Of a stretch of DNA of 64,000 nucleotides, positions 1 to 9,363 are shown piece after piece. The notes below the pieces were generated by a model. The model had not been told where the DNA came from. It was given only the letters and a program-made list of their open reading frames with translations, and searched no databases. The number at the start of each line of letters is the position of its first letter. Position 1 is the stretch's first letter. Made by a program: the position numbers and the translations under genes. Source of the stretch: an uncultured Oxalobacter sp. (GTDB taxonomy: Bacteria; Pseudomonadota; Gammaproteobacteria; Burkholderiales; Burkholderiaceae_D); contig CAKQWF010000003.1 of assembly GCA_934277985.1 (NCBI GenBank), positions 248,001 to 312,000 on the forward strand, given 5' to 3'.

Positions 1-980
1 ACAAACGTTACAAACGCATCATCGAAAACTGGCGTCATCGTATCAACCGTGAATTCATCCTCGGTCTTTTCACACGTCCCTACTATATGACCGTCCTGCG
101 CATTCCACTCTTTCTGGCGTTTCCGGCCTATCTGGCAGGATTCGTCTCACTTGGAGGACTGATGCAACTCGGATCGGCTTTCACCCGTCTGGTCACGACG
201 CTGTCATGGTTCATTTTTTCCTACAAGGAACTGGCCGAACTTTCGGCTACTGCCAACCGTCTGTCTTCTTTCATGCATCATGCCGAAACTATCGGTAAAC
301 AACCTTCGCCCCTTGCTGTTTCCCATTCAAGCGATAACCGGCTTTGTATCCGTAACCTGACTTTACGTAACCCATCCGGGCAAAATCTGCTTCACATCCC
401 CGAACTTGTCGTCACTGCGGGTGAAGCCATATGGATTGACGGCCCTTCCGGCATCGGCAAATCGACCCTTTTAAAAGCGCTTTCCGGAATCTGGCCTTAC
501 TGCAATGGCGAAGTAACATTGCCTACCGGCAAAATACTGTTCATGCCACAAAAAGCGTACCTGCCACTGGGCAGCCTCGCCGAATGTGTCACCTATCCCT
601 GCAAACCCGACGACCCGGAATACATACGCCAGTTGCTGAAAAAAGTCGGACTGACATGCCCGCGCCACGAAGCACAACTTGAACAGGCGGGAGAAATCGG
701 CAGCGACTACCGCCTGTCCGGCGGCGAGCAGCAACGGCTGATGATGGCACGCATTCTGGCCACCCGGCCAAAATGGGTATTTCTCGATGAAGCTACCAGT
801 TCACTGGATGCCTGTGCAGAGGAACAACTCTATCATCTTTTACGTACTTCGCTGCCTGATACCGGATTCATCGTCATCGCTCACCGCGAGCCGAAAGGCC
901 TCGGTCAATATCGCCGTATCGACCTTTGGCCATCATCAAGTCAACCTACACAACATACGTTCATGCATGCCACTGCCTGA
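1..980 (+). CDS. ABC transporter permease/ATPase, SbmA/BacA-like (YddA type), 5' truncated
   Basis: The reading frame is open to the first base, so this is the C-terminal part (about 326 residues visible) of a half-transporter with membrane domain and ATPase in one chain. The membrane part ends with hydrophobic stretches (LFLAFPAYLAGF) and a helix typical of the ABC_membrane_2 (SbmA/BacA/peroxisomal ABCD) family. The ATPase shows Walker A GPSGIGKSTLLKALSGIWP, signature LSGGEQQRLMMARI, Walker B WVFLDEATSSLD and H-loop IVIAHRE. The W-P after Walker A is typical of the YddA/ABCD group. It probably exports or imports a hydrophobic or peptide-like substrate at the inner membrane as a homodimer; the substrate cannot be read from sequence. 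The start lies outside the window. Confidence 0.88.
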   Translation, partial: KRYKRIIENWRHRINREFILGLFTRPYYMTVLRIPLFLAFPAYLAGFVSLGGLMQLGSAFTRLVTTLSWFIFSYKELAELSATANRLSSFMHHAETIGKQPSPLAVSHSSDNRLCIRNLTLRNPSGQNLLHIPELVVTAGEAIWIDGPSGIGKSTLLKALSGIWPYCNGEVTLPTGKILFMPQKAYLPLGSLAECVTYPCKPDDPEYIRQLLKKVGLTCPRHEAQLEQAGEIGSDYRLSGGEQQRLMMARILATRPKWVFLDEATSSLDACAEEQLYHLLRTSLPDTGFIVIAHREPKGLGQYRRIDLWPSSSQPTQHTFMHATA

Positions 981-1090
981 AAAACCGTCATTGCACGCCC
1001 GTGCCTGTATTGACATGGCGACAGGAAACCGACAAATACCTGTGAAGGTCATACAATAAACTTTTTTCGCACGAAATTATCCTGACATGA

Positions 1091-2467
1091 ATGAACAACA
1101 GAAATTTCCGCTATGAAGAACGGCTCGGACAGGAAAACCTGCTCCCGCTCATTTTCAGAATGGCTCTGCCTGCCATCACGGCACAATTCGTCAACCTGCT
1201 CTACAACATGGTGGACCGGATCTATATCGGCCACATCCCCGGCATCGGAACCGATGCACTGGCCGGTGTCGGCGTCACGACATCCATCATCATTCTGATC
1301 GCGTCTTTCTCGGCGATCGTCGGCGGAGGCGGCGCACCATTGGCTGCCATCGCGCTGGGACAAGGCGACCGCGAACGTGCCGGCAAGATACTGGGCAACG
1401 GTTTTTTGCTGCTGATTCTGTTCACCCTGTGCACATCGTCCACGATCTACGTTTTCATGGAACCGGTATTGCGTTTCGCGGGCGCATCCGAAAACACGTT
1501 GTCATACGCCACCGACTATCTGTCGATTTATCTGCTCGGTACCCTGTTCGTCGAAATGGCCACCGGACTGAACAGTTTCATCAACATACAGGGCCGTCCG
1601 ACCGTCAGCATGTTTGCCGTACTGACAGGCGCCATACTGAATATCATTCTCGACCCCATCTTCATTTTCTGGCTCGATTTCGGCGTCAGGGGAGCGGCCA
1701 TCGCCACCGTCCTGTCGCAAATGGGCAGTGCCGTCTGTGTACTGGGTTTCCTGTGTTCACATCGCGCTTCACTGCCGCTGGAAAAACGCCATATCCGCCC
1801 CGATTTCCGAATCGTTTTCGGCATACTCGCCCTGGGCGCATCCCCGTTCGTCATGGCAAGTACGGAAAGTCTGGTCGGTTTCGCACTGAACGGCCACCTG
1901 AAAATGTACGGTGATATCTATGTCAGTGCCCTGACCATTCTGCAAAGCGCCATGCAAATCGCCGGCGTGCCGATGGTCGGTTTCGCCCAGGGCTTCGTCC
2001 CCGTCGCCAGCTACAACTATGGTCGCGGCAATACATCCCGTGTGAAACGCTGCGCCATCATCGCCATCACCATCATGTTCTCGTTCAACCTTGCGCTGAT
2101 ACTGGTCATGATGTTGTTTCCCGCCACGATCGCCCGCGCCTTCACCAGCGATGCCGCACTGATCGAAACCGTCAGCTGGACCATGCCGATCTTTCTGGGT
2201 GGCATGAGCATTTTCGGGCTGCAACGCGCATGCCAGAACATGTTCGTCTCATTGGGACAAGCCAGGATCTCGATCTTCATCGCATTGCTCAGAAAAGTCA
2301 TTTTGCTGATTCCGCTGACCTTTCTGTTATCCCGCCTGATAGGCGTTACCGGTGTTTATGCCGCCGAAGCCATCGCCGACGGGACAGCCGCTATTTGCTG
2401 TACACTGATTTTTATCTGGCAGTTTCCAAAAATCCTCAGAAAAGCACCTCAACGCATCAAATCCTGA
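1091..2467 (+). CDS. MATE family efflux transporter
   Basis: 458-residue integral membrane protein, the usual MATE length, with about twelve hydrophobic segments in two related halves. The N-terminus (LIFRMALPAITAQFVNLLYN) and the following MVDRIYIGHIPG are typical of the MATE cation:drug antiporter family, which exports drugs or metabolites using H+ or Na+ gradients. A Gly-rich run (GGGGAPLAAIALGQGD, near residue 78) matches the conserved loop after helix 2. It stands alone on the plus strand, about 110 bp after the ABC exporter and converging on prmC. The substrate is unknown; this subfamily (DinF/NorM-like) is assigned only at family level. Confidence 0.9.
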   Translation: MNNRNFRYEERLGQENLLPLIFRMALPAITAQFVNLLYNMVDRIYIGHIPGIGTDALAGVGVTTSIIILIASFSAIVGGGGAPLAAIALGQGDRERAGKILGNGFLLLILFTLCTSSTIYVFMEPVLRFAGASENTLSYATDYLSIYLLGTLFVEMATGLNSFINIQGRPTVSMFAVLTGAILNIILDPIFIFWLDFGVRGAAIATVLSQMGSAVCVLGFLCSHRASLPLEKRHIRPDFRIVFGILALGASPFVMASTESLVGFALNGHLKMYGDIYVSALTILQSAMQIAGVPMVGFAQGFVPVASYNYGRGNTSRVKRCAIIAITIMFSFNLALILVMMLFPATIARAFTSDAALIETVSWTMPIFLGGMSIFGLQRACQNMFVSLGQARISIFIALLRKVILLIPLTFLLSRLIGVTGVYAAEAIADGTAAICCTLIFIWQFPKILRKAPQRIKS

Positions 2468-2574
2468 GTGTTTTCGCCATATGGAACGAAGCGCATTTCA
2501 TCCATGGATAAAAACCGGCGCCATCTTCTGCCCCATCGGAAACAAACGCCATAAAAAGATGGGAACGGCAACAT

Positions 2575-3393
2575 TCAGATGCCGTACCGCCCGCCGCTAA
2601 CCCTTTCGATACCGGCCAGATCTTTCCAGCTCTGCACGAACACATAACCCCGTGACAACAGCATGTCCCTAACGGCGATGGACTGGTCATAACCGTGCTC
2701 CATCAGCAGCCATCCCCCCTTCGCCAGAAACGCAGGCGCATGTTTCACCAGAATTTCAAGCGCTGACAAACCGTCTGCATGGTCCGTCAGGGCATCGGGT
2801 GGCTCGAACCGCAAATCTCCCCGACGCAAATGATCGTCCTGAGCATGGATATAAGGCGGATTGGAAACAATCAGATCGAAACGTGCATCATGTGAAAACG
2901 CATCGAACCAGCTGCCCTGCAAAAAACGGACGGAACGGCCTTCCGGCAAATTGGCATCGGCATTTTTCCGGGCGACAGCCAGTGCCTTTTCGGACACATC
3001 GCTCGCCCACACTTCGGCATCGGGTCGCATGGCGGCAACCGAAACAGCTATCGCACCGGAACCGGTTCCCATATCGACCAGTCTGCCCCGTTCGGGCAAA
3101 CGTTCCAGCGCCAGATCGACCAGCAATTCGGTCTCCGGCCGGGGAATCAGCACATCCGGGGTCACAACAAAGGGCAAGCCGTAAAATTCCCGCGTCCCGA
3201 CAATATAGGCCACCGGTTCTCCAGCCAGCCGTCTGGATATCGCCTCAAGAAGCGCTTTCGCTTCCGCTTCCGTCAGCACATGGTCAGCGTGTGTTATCAG
3301 CTTCACGCGTGTAAAACCGAGCGTATGCTCCAGCAGCATGCGCAATTCCAGCGGCACCATCCTTACCGTTTGCAAAACGGACTGAATCGTCAT
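2575..3393 (-). CDS. prmC: Peptide chain release factor N5-glutamine methyltransferase PrmC
   Basis: SAM-dependent methyltransferase that methylates the Gln of the GGQ motif in RF1 and RF2. The SAM-binding loop VDMGTGSGAIAVSVA and the substrate-binding NPPY motif (LIVSNPPYIHAQDDHL) are clear, followed by RFEPPDAL as in other PrmC proteins. I chose the ATG at 3393 (272 residues; MTIQSVLQTV), which aligns with the start of known PrmC proteins. An in-frame GTG at 3441 would add 16 residues and overlap dsbB by 8 bp. No good ribosome site separates the choices. It is the last gene of prfA-dsbB-prmC, so its main substrate RF1 is encoded two genes upstream. Confidence 0.93.
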   Translation of the reverse strand: MTIQSVLQTVRMVPLELRMLLEHTLGFTRVKLITHADHVLTEAEAKALLEAISRRLAGEPVAYIVGTREFYGLPFVVTPDVLIPRPETELLVDLALERLPERGRLVDMGTGSGAIAVSVAAMRPDAEVWASDVSEKALAVARKNADANLPEGRSVRFLQGSWFDAFSHDARFDLIVSNPPYIHAQDDHLRRGDLRFEPPDALTDHADGLSALEILVKHAPAFLAKGGWLLMEHGYDQSIAVRDMLLSRGYVFVQSWKDLAGIERVSGGRYGI

Positions 3394-3433
3394 ACCGGCA
3401 TGAATGGCCGGCATCCCCTGTTCTGTCTGTACC

Positions 3434-3895
3434 TTATCCACGGCGTATCAAGATGAAAAAAACGACAGCGAATACCGCAAACCAGCATGCCCCCCATTGC
3501 GGAGGAGTCAGACCCAGTATGGGTTCGAGAATATCGCCACACAGACTGTCCGAATGGAACAGCACCGGCAACCATTTGGCAGGCCACAACCCGTTGACCG
3601 CCGCCTCCAGCGGATCGCGACCGCACTGGATCCCCGGATGCGCGATGACCCACAACTGATAAAGCGCAAGTCCCATACCGGTTATCGAAACCGGAAAGGC
3701 GAAAAAAGCACACAAACGTACCCGATGTGTCATCAGCCCTGCCAGAGCACACAAGCCGATGACGATGAAGGCATACCGCTGCAATACGCAAAGCGGACAT
3801 GGCAGCATCATCCAGAAGAGCTGAAGATACAATGCGAACAGGATGAACCCTGTACACAGCAACGAGATGGTTATCAGGACATATCGGGATTTCAT
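3434..3895 (-). CDS. dsbB: Disulfide bond formation protein B
   Basis: 153-residue inner-membrane protein with four hydrophobic helices. It carries both Cys pairs of DsbB: CPLC after the first helix pair (MMLPCPLCVLQRYAF) and a periplasmic-loop pair (IQCGRDP and SDSLCGD). DsbB reoxidises periplasmic DsbA and passes electrons to quinone. The ATG at 3895 (MKSRYVLITIS) is preferred; a TTG at 3910 would add five residues. It sits between prfA and prmC, an unusual position that splits a common functional pair; no metabolic link to termination is known. Identification is strong from the motif order and size. Confidence 0.93.
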   Translation of the reverse strand: MKSRYVLITISLLCTGFILFALYLQLFWMMLPCPLCVLQRYAFIVIGLCALAGLMTHRVRLCAFFAFPVSITGMGLALYQLWVIAHPGIQCGRDPLEAAVNGLWPAKWLPVLFHSDSLCGDILEPILGLTPPQWGACWFAVFAVVFFILIRRG

Positions 3896-3984
3896 AACCG
3901 ATTTATACAACCCCGTTGAAAATCAGGCAATCGCACCGGGCATTTCCATGAAAAAAACTTCCATCCGTTTGACACGCTGCAAAC

Positions 3985-5067
3985 TCAGGCATGCGCCGCC
4001 ATTTCCGCCAGCAATTCGGTACGATGTTCCGCCGCCAGCGCATTGACGAGTTCATCCAGATCGCCATCCATGATGAATTCCAGCTTGTACAGCGTGAGGT
4101 TGATCCGGTGATCCGTCACCCTTCCCTGCGGGAAATTGTAGGTACGGATACGTTCGCTGCGATCACCCGAACCGATCAGGCTCTTGCGTGTCGCCGCTTC
4201 CCTGGCCTGTTGTTCGCGCAACTGTTTGTCCTTGATACGCGCCGCCAGCACCTGCATGGCCTGCGCCTTGTTCTTGTGCTGGCTGCGGTCATCCTGACAT
4301 TCGACCACGATACCCGTCGGCAAATGAGTGATCCGGACGGCAGAATCGGTCTTGTTGATATGCTGCCCGCCGGCACCGGACGCCCGGAAAGTATCGATAC
4401 GGATTTCCGATGGATTGATATGCACCTCACTGACGTCATCGGCTTCGGGCATTACCGCGACCGTACAGGCTGAGGTATGGATTCGCCCCTGTGTTTCCGT
4501 CACAGGAACACGCTGCACCCGATGACCACCCGACTCGAACTTGAGCCTGGAATAAACATCCTGTCCAACCAGCCGGACGATCACTTCACGGTAACCGCCC
4601 AGTTCCGACATGGAGGCCGAGACGACTTCGACTTTCCAGCGGTTTTTTTCCGCAAAGCGTGTATACATCCTGAGCAGATCGGCCGCGAAAAGCGCCGATT
4701 CATCCCCGCCGGTACCTGCGCGGATTTCCAGATAGATGTTCTTGCCATCATCGGGATCCTTGGGAAGCAGCATGATTTGCAATTCTTCCTCGATTTTCGC
4801 CATCTTTTCTTCCGCCTCGCCGATTTCCTGCTGGGCGAATTCCTTCATTTCCGGATCGGCCAGCATTTCCCTTGCAGTTTCGACATCCTGCTGCACCTGG
4901 GAAAAATCCTTGTACAAGGCGACCACCGGCGCGAGTTCGGCATGCTCGCGATTGAGCTTGCGGTAGTTTTCCTGGTCGGACGCCACATCGGGTTGCATCA
5001 GCAACTCGTCGATTTCCGTCAAGCGATCGGATAACTGTTCCAGTTTGGCCAGCATGGAAGATTTCAT
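3985..5067 (-). CDS. prfA: Peptide chain release factor 1
   Basis: 360-residue class I release factor, recognising UAA and UAG. The tripeptide anticodon is PVT (residues 188-190, within [10 protein letters not shown]), which marks RF1; RF2 has SPF. The peptidyl-tRNA hydrolysis motif GGQ is at residues 233-235 ([18 protein letters not shown]). Length and N-terminus ([12 protein letters not shown]) match the family. First gene of a three-gene minus-strand run with dsbB and prmC; the preceding gene (5171-5863) is about 100 bp upstream on the same strand. In many bacteria hemA precedes prfA; here it does not. Confidence 0.97.
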   Translation of the reverse strand: MKSSMLAKLEQLSDRLTEIDELLMQPDVASDQENYRKLNREHAELAPVVALYKDFSQVQQDVETAREMLADPEMKEFAQQEIGEAEEKMAKIEEELQIMLLPKDPDDGKNIYLEIRAGTGGDESALFAADLLRMYTRFAEKNRWKVEVVSASMSELGGYREVIVRLVGQDVYSRLKFESGGHRVQRVPVTETQGRIHTSACTVAVMPEADDVSEVHINPSEIRIDTFRASGAGGQHINKTDSAVRITHLPTGIVVECQDDRSQHKNKAQAMQVLAARIKDKQLREQQAREAATRKSLIGSGDRSERIRTYNFPQGRVTDHRINLTLYKLEFIMDGDLDELVNALAAEHRTELLAEMAAHA

Positions 5068-5170
5068 GGTCGTACAAAAAATATTTCAGGAAGGCATTTC
5101 GGTAAAGCCGACATTATAGCGTGTCCGGTACCCTTGTTTTCGTTCATCGCAAAGTCTGTACATGGCGCAA

Positions 5171-5863
5171 TCATCGCCGGACAAGCCGATATCCGTATCC
5201 ATAGACCTGCTGCAGACTGAATCCGGATCCCTCATGCAAACCGAGTTTGTTCCGCACCCGCGAAACGTGCGTATCGACAGTCCGGCTCAATTCGTTTTCA
5301 TTGTCCGGCCAGACCGTTTCCTCAAGCGTCAGACGTGACAGAGGTTGCCCGATATGCGCGAACAACAACGATGCCAGTTCGAATTCACGCGCCGTCAGAA
5401 CGATTTCCTTGCCGTCACGCGTCACCCTGTTGGGATAACGTGAAAAAACAAACGGGCCGATGGTACTCACACCGGCCGCATATTCGGACGGATAGACCTG
5501 TCTGACCACAAGGCTTACCCGTGTAACCAGTTCATGCAAACGAACCGGCATACACAGATAATCCTTAATGCCCGCGTCAAGCAACGACTGGATCGCATCA
5601 CACTCCCCTGCCCTGACTACCGCAACGACCGGCATGGCGGGCACCACTTCATGGCAATGCCGGACGAATGCCTGCATGACGCGAACATCCAGCCCATGCC
5701 CCAGCAACAAAACCCCTTTGGTTTCCCCATTGTCAGAGCTTGCGCCAAAATCCGGAAATTTTCCGGAAACTATATGCTTTTCACAGGAAAATCCGGAAAA
5801 TGCCAATGCCCGCTCAAGTTTTGAAACCGCCGGCATACTTGTATCAACCAGAAAAACTTTCAT
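5171..5863 (-). CDS. Orphan OmpR/PhoB-type response regulator with degenerate receiver
   Basis: 230 residues from the ATG at 5863 (MKVFLVDTSM); a longer frame to 5923 adds an unlikely leader. The C-terminal half is a clear winged-helix DNA-binding domain of the OmpR/PhoB class (VLTAREFELASLLFAH, then SRTVDTHVSRVRNKLG and VYGYGYRLVRR). The N-terminal half has the receiver fold pattern, but the phosphoacceptor site reads VLLLGHG (about residues 51-57) with no Asp. The conserved Lys of the KP motif is replaced by Met (YLCMPVRLHELV, about residue 105). Phosphorylation by the usual route is therefore unlikely. No sensor kinase is adjacent. Targets are unknown; it may respond to redox, ligand or protein level. 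Confidence 0.82.
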   Translation of the reverse strand: MKVFLVDTSMPAVSKLERALAFSGFSCEKHIVSGKFPDFGASSDNGETKGVLLLGHGLDVRVMQAFVRHCHEVVPAMPVVAVVRAGECDAIQSLLDAGIKDYLCMPVRLHELVTRVSLVVRQVYPSEYAAGVSTIGPFVFSRYPNRVTRDGKEIVLTAREFELASLLFAHIGQPLSRLTLEETVWPDNENELSRTVDTHVSRVRNKLGLHEGSGFSLQQVYGYGYRLVRR

Positions 5864-6092
5864 GAATACCAACATGGAAAAGCGGCAAACCGGAAAAAAC
5901 AAAAACCGATTCTCCGCAATCACTTATCAAAACCTGTCAATCGGCGTTAGAATTAACGTAAAATAACCAATTTTATACCCTTTTGTATTCATATACTTGC
6001 AAGGTATGCGGAATACAAAAGAAGTTTCATATCGACTTTTCGTGTACCCCGTTTCCGTCAGAAAAACGGAAAATCACTGTTAAGGAAACAAA

Positions 6093-7502
6093 TTGGAAAA
6101 CAAACTCGCAAATTTTACGGGAAAAATCGTTTTTATCGGTTTCGGCAGTATTGCCAAAGGCGTTCTTCCGTTATTTTTGCGGCATCTGCCGATTACGCCT
6201 GAACGGATCAGGATTGTCTCAGCCGATACCGATGACGAACAGATCGCCAGTCAGTACGGCATACCTTACCAGCAAATCCGTCTGACGGAAAACAATTACC
6301 GGCAGGTACTCGAACCGCTGCTTGAAAAAGGCGATTTTCTGGTCAATCTTTCCGTATTTGTTTCCAGTCTGGCCTTGATGGCGCTCTGTCACGAAAAAGA
6401 AGTGCTTTATATCGATACCTCGATCGAACCCTGGGAAGGCGGCTATACCGATACCAGCACATCCGCTTCCGACCGTTCCAACTACGCCTTGCGCGAAGCC
6501 GCACTGGATTTCGGGCGCAAGCATCCGGGCGGCCCGACCGCCATCGTCTGCCAGGGCGCAAATCCCGGACTGGTTTCCGGCTTTCTGAAACAGGCGCTTC
6601 TGAACGTCGCGAAAGACAATGGCATCGATACCAGGCCGTCTAACCGTGAAGAATGGGCGAATCTGGCACGCCTGCTCGGCATCCGCGTCATTCATGTCGC
6701 CGAACGCGACACACAAAACACTTCCGTGCGCAAAAAACGCAACGAATTCGTCAATACATGGTCTATCGACGGCTTCATCGGCGAAGGTCTCCAGCCTGCC
6801 GAACTCGGCTGGGGATCGCACGAAAAACACTGGCCGAAAGACGCCGGTACGCACAGCTTCGGCTGCAAGGCAGCCATCTATCTGAACCAGCCTGGCGCGG
6901 CGACACAGGTACGCAGCTGGACACCGATGGAGGGATCCTACCGCGGTTTCCTCATCACCCATTCCGAATCGATTTCGATTGCCGACTATCTGACGGTACG
7001 CGAAAACGGCGAAGTCGTTTACCGCCCGACTGTTCACTATGCCTACCACCCCTGTGACGATGCCGTGCTGTCCGTTCATGAACTGGCCGGCAAGAACTGG
7101 CGTGAACAACCCGTCAAGCGCCTGATGCGCGATGAAATCGAGGAAGGTGTAGACGAACTGGGCGTACTGCTCATGGGCAACGCCAAAGGCGTGTACTGGT
7201 ACGGTTCCCATCTGGGCATCGACGAGGCACGCAAAAGCGCCCCCTACAACAACGCCACGAGCCTGCAAGTCGCGGCAGGCGTACTGGCCGGCGTCGTCTG
7301 GGCGATCCGCAACCCGAAACTGGGCGTCATCGAACCGGACGATATCGACCACGACACCATGATCGACATTGCCCGCCCCTACCTGGGTGAAATCGTCGGT
7401 TCATACGGACAATGGACGCCACTGGAAGGGCGCAACTGGCCTTTCGAGGAAGACGTCGATCCGTCCGATCCATTCCAGTTCAAGAACATCCGCGTCAGCT
7501 GA
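6093..7502 (+). CDS. hss: sym-Homospermidine synthase
   Basis: 469 residues, full length for bacterial homospermidine synthase, which makes sym-homospermidine from two putrescines (or putrescine plus spermidine) with NAD+ as prosthetic group. The N-terminal Rossmann motif is VFIGFGSIAKGVLPLFLRHL; other conserved stretches include DTSIEPWEGGYTD, CQGANPGLVSGF and YWYGSHLGIDEAR. It belongs to the saccharopine dehydrogenase-like superfamily. Initiation is at TTG 6093, preceded by AAGGA at 6082-6086 with a 6-nt spacer. It is monocistronic and ends at a strong terminator (7521-7554). Carboxynorspermidine dehydrogenase is a relative, but the length and motifs favour HSS. Confidence 0.93.
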   Translation: MENKLANFTGKIVFIGFGSIAKGVLPLFLRHLPITPERIRIVSADTDDEQIASQYGIPYQQIRLTENNYRQVLEPLLEKGDFLVNLSVFVSSLALMALCHEKEVLYIDTSIEPWEGGYTDTSTSASDRSNYALREAALDFGRKHPGGPTAIVCQGANPGLVSGFLKQALLNVAKDNGIDTRPSNREEWANLARLLGIRVIHVAERDTQNTSVRKKRNEFVNTWSIDGFIGEGLQPAELGWGSHEKHWPKDAGTHSFGCKAAIYLNQPGAATQVRSWTPMEGSYRGFLITHSESISIADYLTVRENGEVVYRPTVHYAYHPCDDAVLSVHELAGKNWREQPVKRLMRDEIEEGVDELGVLLMGNAKGVYWYGSHLGIDEARKSAPYNNATSLQVAAGVLAGVVWAIRNPKLGVIEPDDIDHDTMIDIARPYLGEIVGSYGQWTPLEGRNWPFEEDVDPSDPFQFKNIRVS

Positions 7503-7520
7503 TCGCGTGAAAAAACACAA

Positions 7521-7554
7521 AAGCCGTAACGTGCCATGCCGTTACGGCTTTTTT
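7521..7554 (+). terminator. Rho-independent terminator after hss
   Basis: Perfect 10-bp stem (7521-7530 AAGCCGTAAC with 7541-7550) around a 10-nt loop, followed by a run of T. The arm begins with A residues, so it may also serve the convergent acetyltransferase gene. Confidence 0.85.
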
Positions 7555-7567
7555 ATTCGCCTTTTCT

Positions 7568-8044
7568 TTACAAGGCAATCTTGTGCTTTCTTCCACCGGT
7601 TTCGTAAAACCGCTCCGCATTGAAAAAAGCAAGCGCATCATCAAGCACGAAAAAAGCGGACAAGGTCGCCTGCAAACGACGACATTTCCGGGAACGTGCG
7701 AAACGCTTCGCGTCCTCAAGCAATTGGTGCGCAATCCGGCGACGCCGGTAATCCGGCCGCACATACAGCCTTTCCAGAATGGCGAAAGGATCCTCTCGTA
7801 TCTGAACTGGCATCTGGAAAACCGTGACGAACCCGAGGGGATGCCCTTTCGGTGAACGTGCGACAAAAACGGCATAATCCGGCATATCCAGAAATTCCGC
7901 GAGTTTTTCGCCGATTCTTTCCCTGTCCGGTACAAAACCATCCCGACCGGCAGCACGTGCCACTTCCTGAAGATACTCTGACGTCAGAACTACCAGATCG
8001 CGTATATCGCTTTCTCCAGCCCTGCTGATGACGGCATTGCTCAT
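7568..8044 (-). CDS. GNAT family N-acetyltransferase
   Basis: 158 residues from the ATG at 8044. The acetyl-CoA-binding motif A of GNAT enzymes is visible as ERLYVRPDYRRRRIAHQLLE, followed by a motif B-like stretch (FFNAERFYETGGRKHKIAL). The central strand (LGFVTVFQMPVQ) also fits. The acceptor substrate cannot be deduced. The start overlaps the stop of the upstream lipoprotein gene as ATGA (8041-8044), implying translational coupling, and the two follow a dedA gene on the same strand. Confidence 0.85.
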   Translation of the reverse strand: MSNAVISRAGESDIRDLVVLTSEYLQEVARAAGRDGFVPDRERIGEKLAEFLDMPDYAVFVARSPKGHPLGFVTVFQMPVQIREDPFAILERLYVRPDYRRRRIAHQLLEDAKRFARSRKCRRLQATLSAFFVLDDALAFFNAERFYETGGRKHKIAL

Positions 8045-8499
8045 TGTTTCCAGTTGCACCCGCCGCTGTAAGCCGTCTGCGTTTCAAACGGTTTGGCCGT
8101 GGCGATACGGACATCCGTATCCGCACGCTTGATATAGGCGATCTGCCTGTCCTTGTCTTCTGCCATCATGTAATGCATTCCTGCTTCCAGATCGGCTTCG
8201 ATTTTGTAACAGCGCAAGTCCTCAGGCATCATGATATGACCGCCCTGGATATTCATGGCATAGATGACATGTCTGCCGCTTGTCAGGACATAAACGACAT
8301 GATCATAGGGGTTCGGCGTATCGGCCAGATCGAGATGCTTGCCATCCAGTCCACGGAAAAACAGGGAACCTTCCTGAATGATGGCGGTTTTCGAGGGTTC
8401 ATGCAACGGCGCGCCGTTGATGGCGATCTGCCGCGGTTTGGAACAGGCCGCCAGCATCAGAAACGACAGACAAACACAAGCCTTCAAAACATTACGCAT
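8041..8499 (-). CDS. Predicted lipoprotein of unknown function
   Basis: 152 residues from the ATG at 8499 (MRNVLKACVCLSFLMLAACS). A lipoprotein signal peptide ends in lipobox LAAC with the lipidated Cys at position 19, so the mature protein should sit in the outer or inner membrane facing the periplasm. The mature part is mostly beta-prone (HVVYVLTSGRHVIYAMN) and contains a single further pair of Cys (LRCYKIE and SGGCNWKQ) that might form a disulfide. I recognise no family. It lies between dedA and an acetyltransferase, sharing ATGA with the latter. Confidence 0.75.
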   Translation of the reverse strand: MRNVLKACVCLSFLMLAACSKPRQIAINGAPLHEPSKTAIIQEGSLFFRGLDGKHLDLADTPNPYDHVVYVLTSGRHVIYAMNIQGGHIMMPEDLRCYKIEADLEAGMHYMMAEDKDRQIAYIKRADTDVRIATAKPFETQTAYSGGCNWKQ

Positions 8500-8509
8500 A
8501 ATCCATCCA

Positions 8510-9157
8510 TTAATGAGAACGTATCGTTTTCGTGTAGAACTTCCAGAGCCCACCCAGAACAAGCGGTATCACGGCACCGCCGACCCCGATCAGCACGATC
8601 GTATTGAGATGATCCCGGATAATCGGAATATTGCCGAAGAAATACCCGCCCAGCACCAGACCACATACCCAGAGAATGGCTCCGGCGATATTGTAGAGCT
8701 GGAACTTGATCAGATGCATTTCGGTCACGCCTGCGACAAACGGCGCGAACGTACGAATCAATGGAATGAAACGGCACATCGTGATCGTTTTGCCGCCATG
8801 CTTTTCAAAAAACAGATGTGTGTGATGCAATGCCCTTTTGTCGATCCACCGATAATCCTTTGTGAACACCGCCCTCCCGATCTTGCGCCCGATAAAATAA
8901 TTCAGGTTATCGCCGATAATGGCAGCGATAATCAGCAAAATCATCAGCAATTCGGCATTCAGGGCTCCCGTGGCACAGAAAGCGCCAGCGATGAACAATA
9001 ACGAGTCGCCCGGCAAAAACGGCATGACGACCAGGCCGGTCTCGCAAAACACGATAGCAAACAGGACGACATACACCCAGGTCCCGTATTGTGAAATCAT
9101 CGTGCCCAGCACTTTATCGACATGCAGGATCATGCCGAGCAATTGCATGATATCCAT
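8510..9157 (-). CDS. DedA family membrane protein
   Basis: 215 residues, standard for the DedA (SNARE-associated/VTT) family of undecaprenyl-phosphate and phospholipid translocases. Conserved features are the ETGLVVMPFLPGDSLLFIAG stretch (E and PGDS), GDNLNYFIGRKIG and FFEKHGGKTITMCRFIP followed by IRTFAPFVAGV. These include the membrane-embedded acidic and Arg residues needed for function in Escherichia coli DedA proteins. It resembles the YqjA/YghB/DedA branch. It precedes the lipoprotein and acetyltransferase genes in the same direction and is divergent from mutL. Confidence 0.92.
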   Translation of the reverse strand: MDIMQLLGMILHVDKVLGTMISQYGTWVYVVLFAIVFCETGLVVMPFLPGDSLLFIAGAFCATGALNAELLMILLIIAAIIGDNLNYFIGRKIGRAVFTKDYRWIDKRALHHTHLFFEKHGGKTITMCRFIPLIRTFAPFVAGVTEMHLIKFQLYNIAGAILWVCGLVLGGYFFGNIPIIRDHLNTIVLIGVGGAVIPLVLGGLWKFYTKTIRSH

Positions 9158-9363
9158 AACAGGAAAACGTATAAAAAGAACAAACCAGAAGTATAGAAGA
9201 AAATCGCCAGTAAAAACGCATTATTTGACGCATTTGCCATCTTTTTTCGCAATATGCATCCATGAAAAAACCGTTTCCGATGATATGTGAAACTTCTGTA
9301 TGCCAAGACTGAAACCATAAGCCAACCTGCATCCGTGAAGACGCCATACGATATAATGCCATC

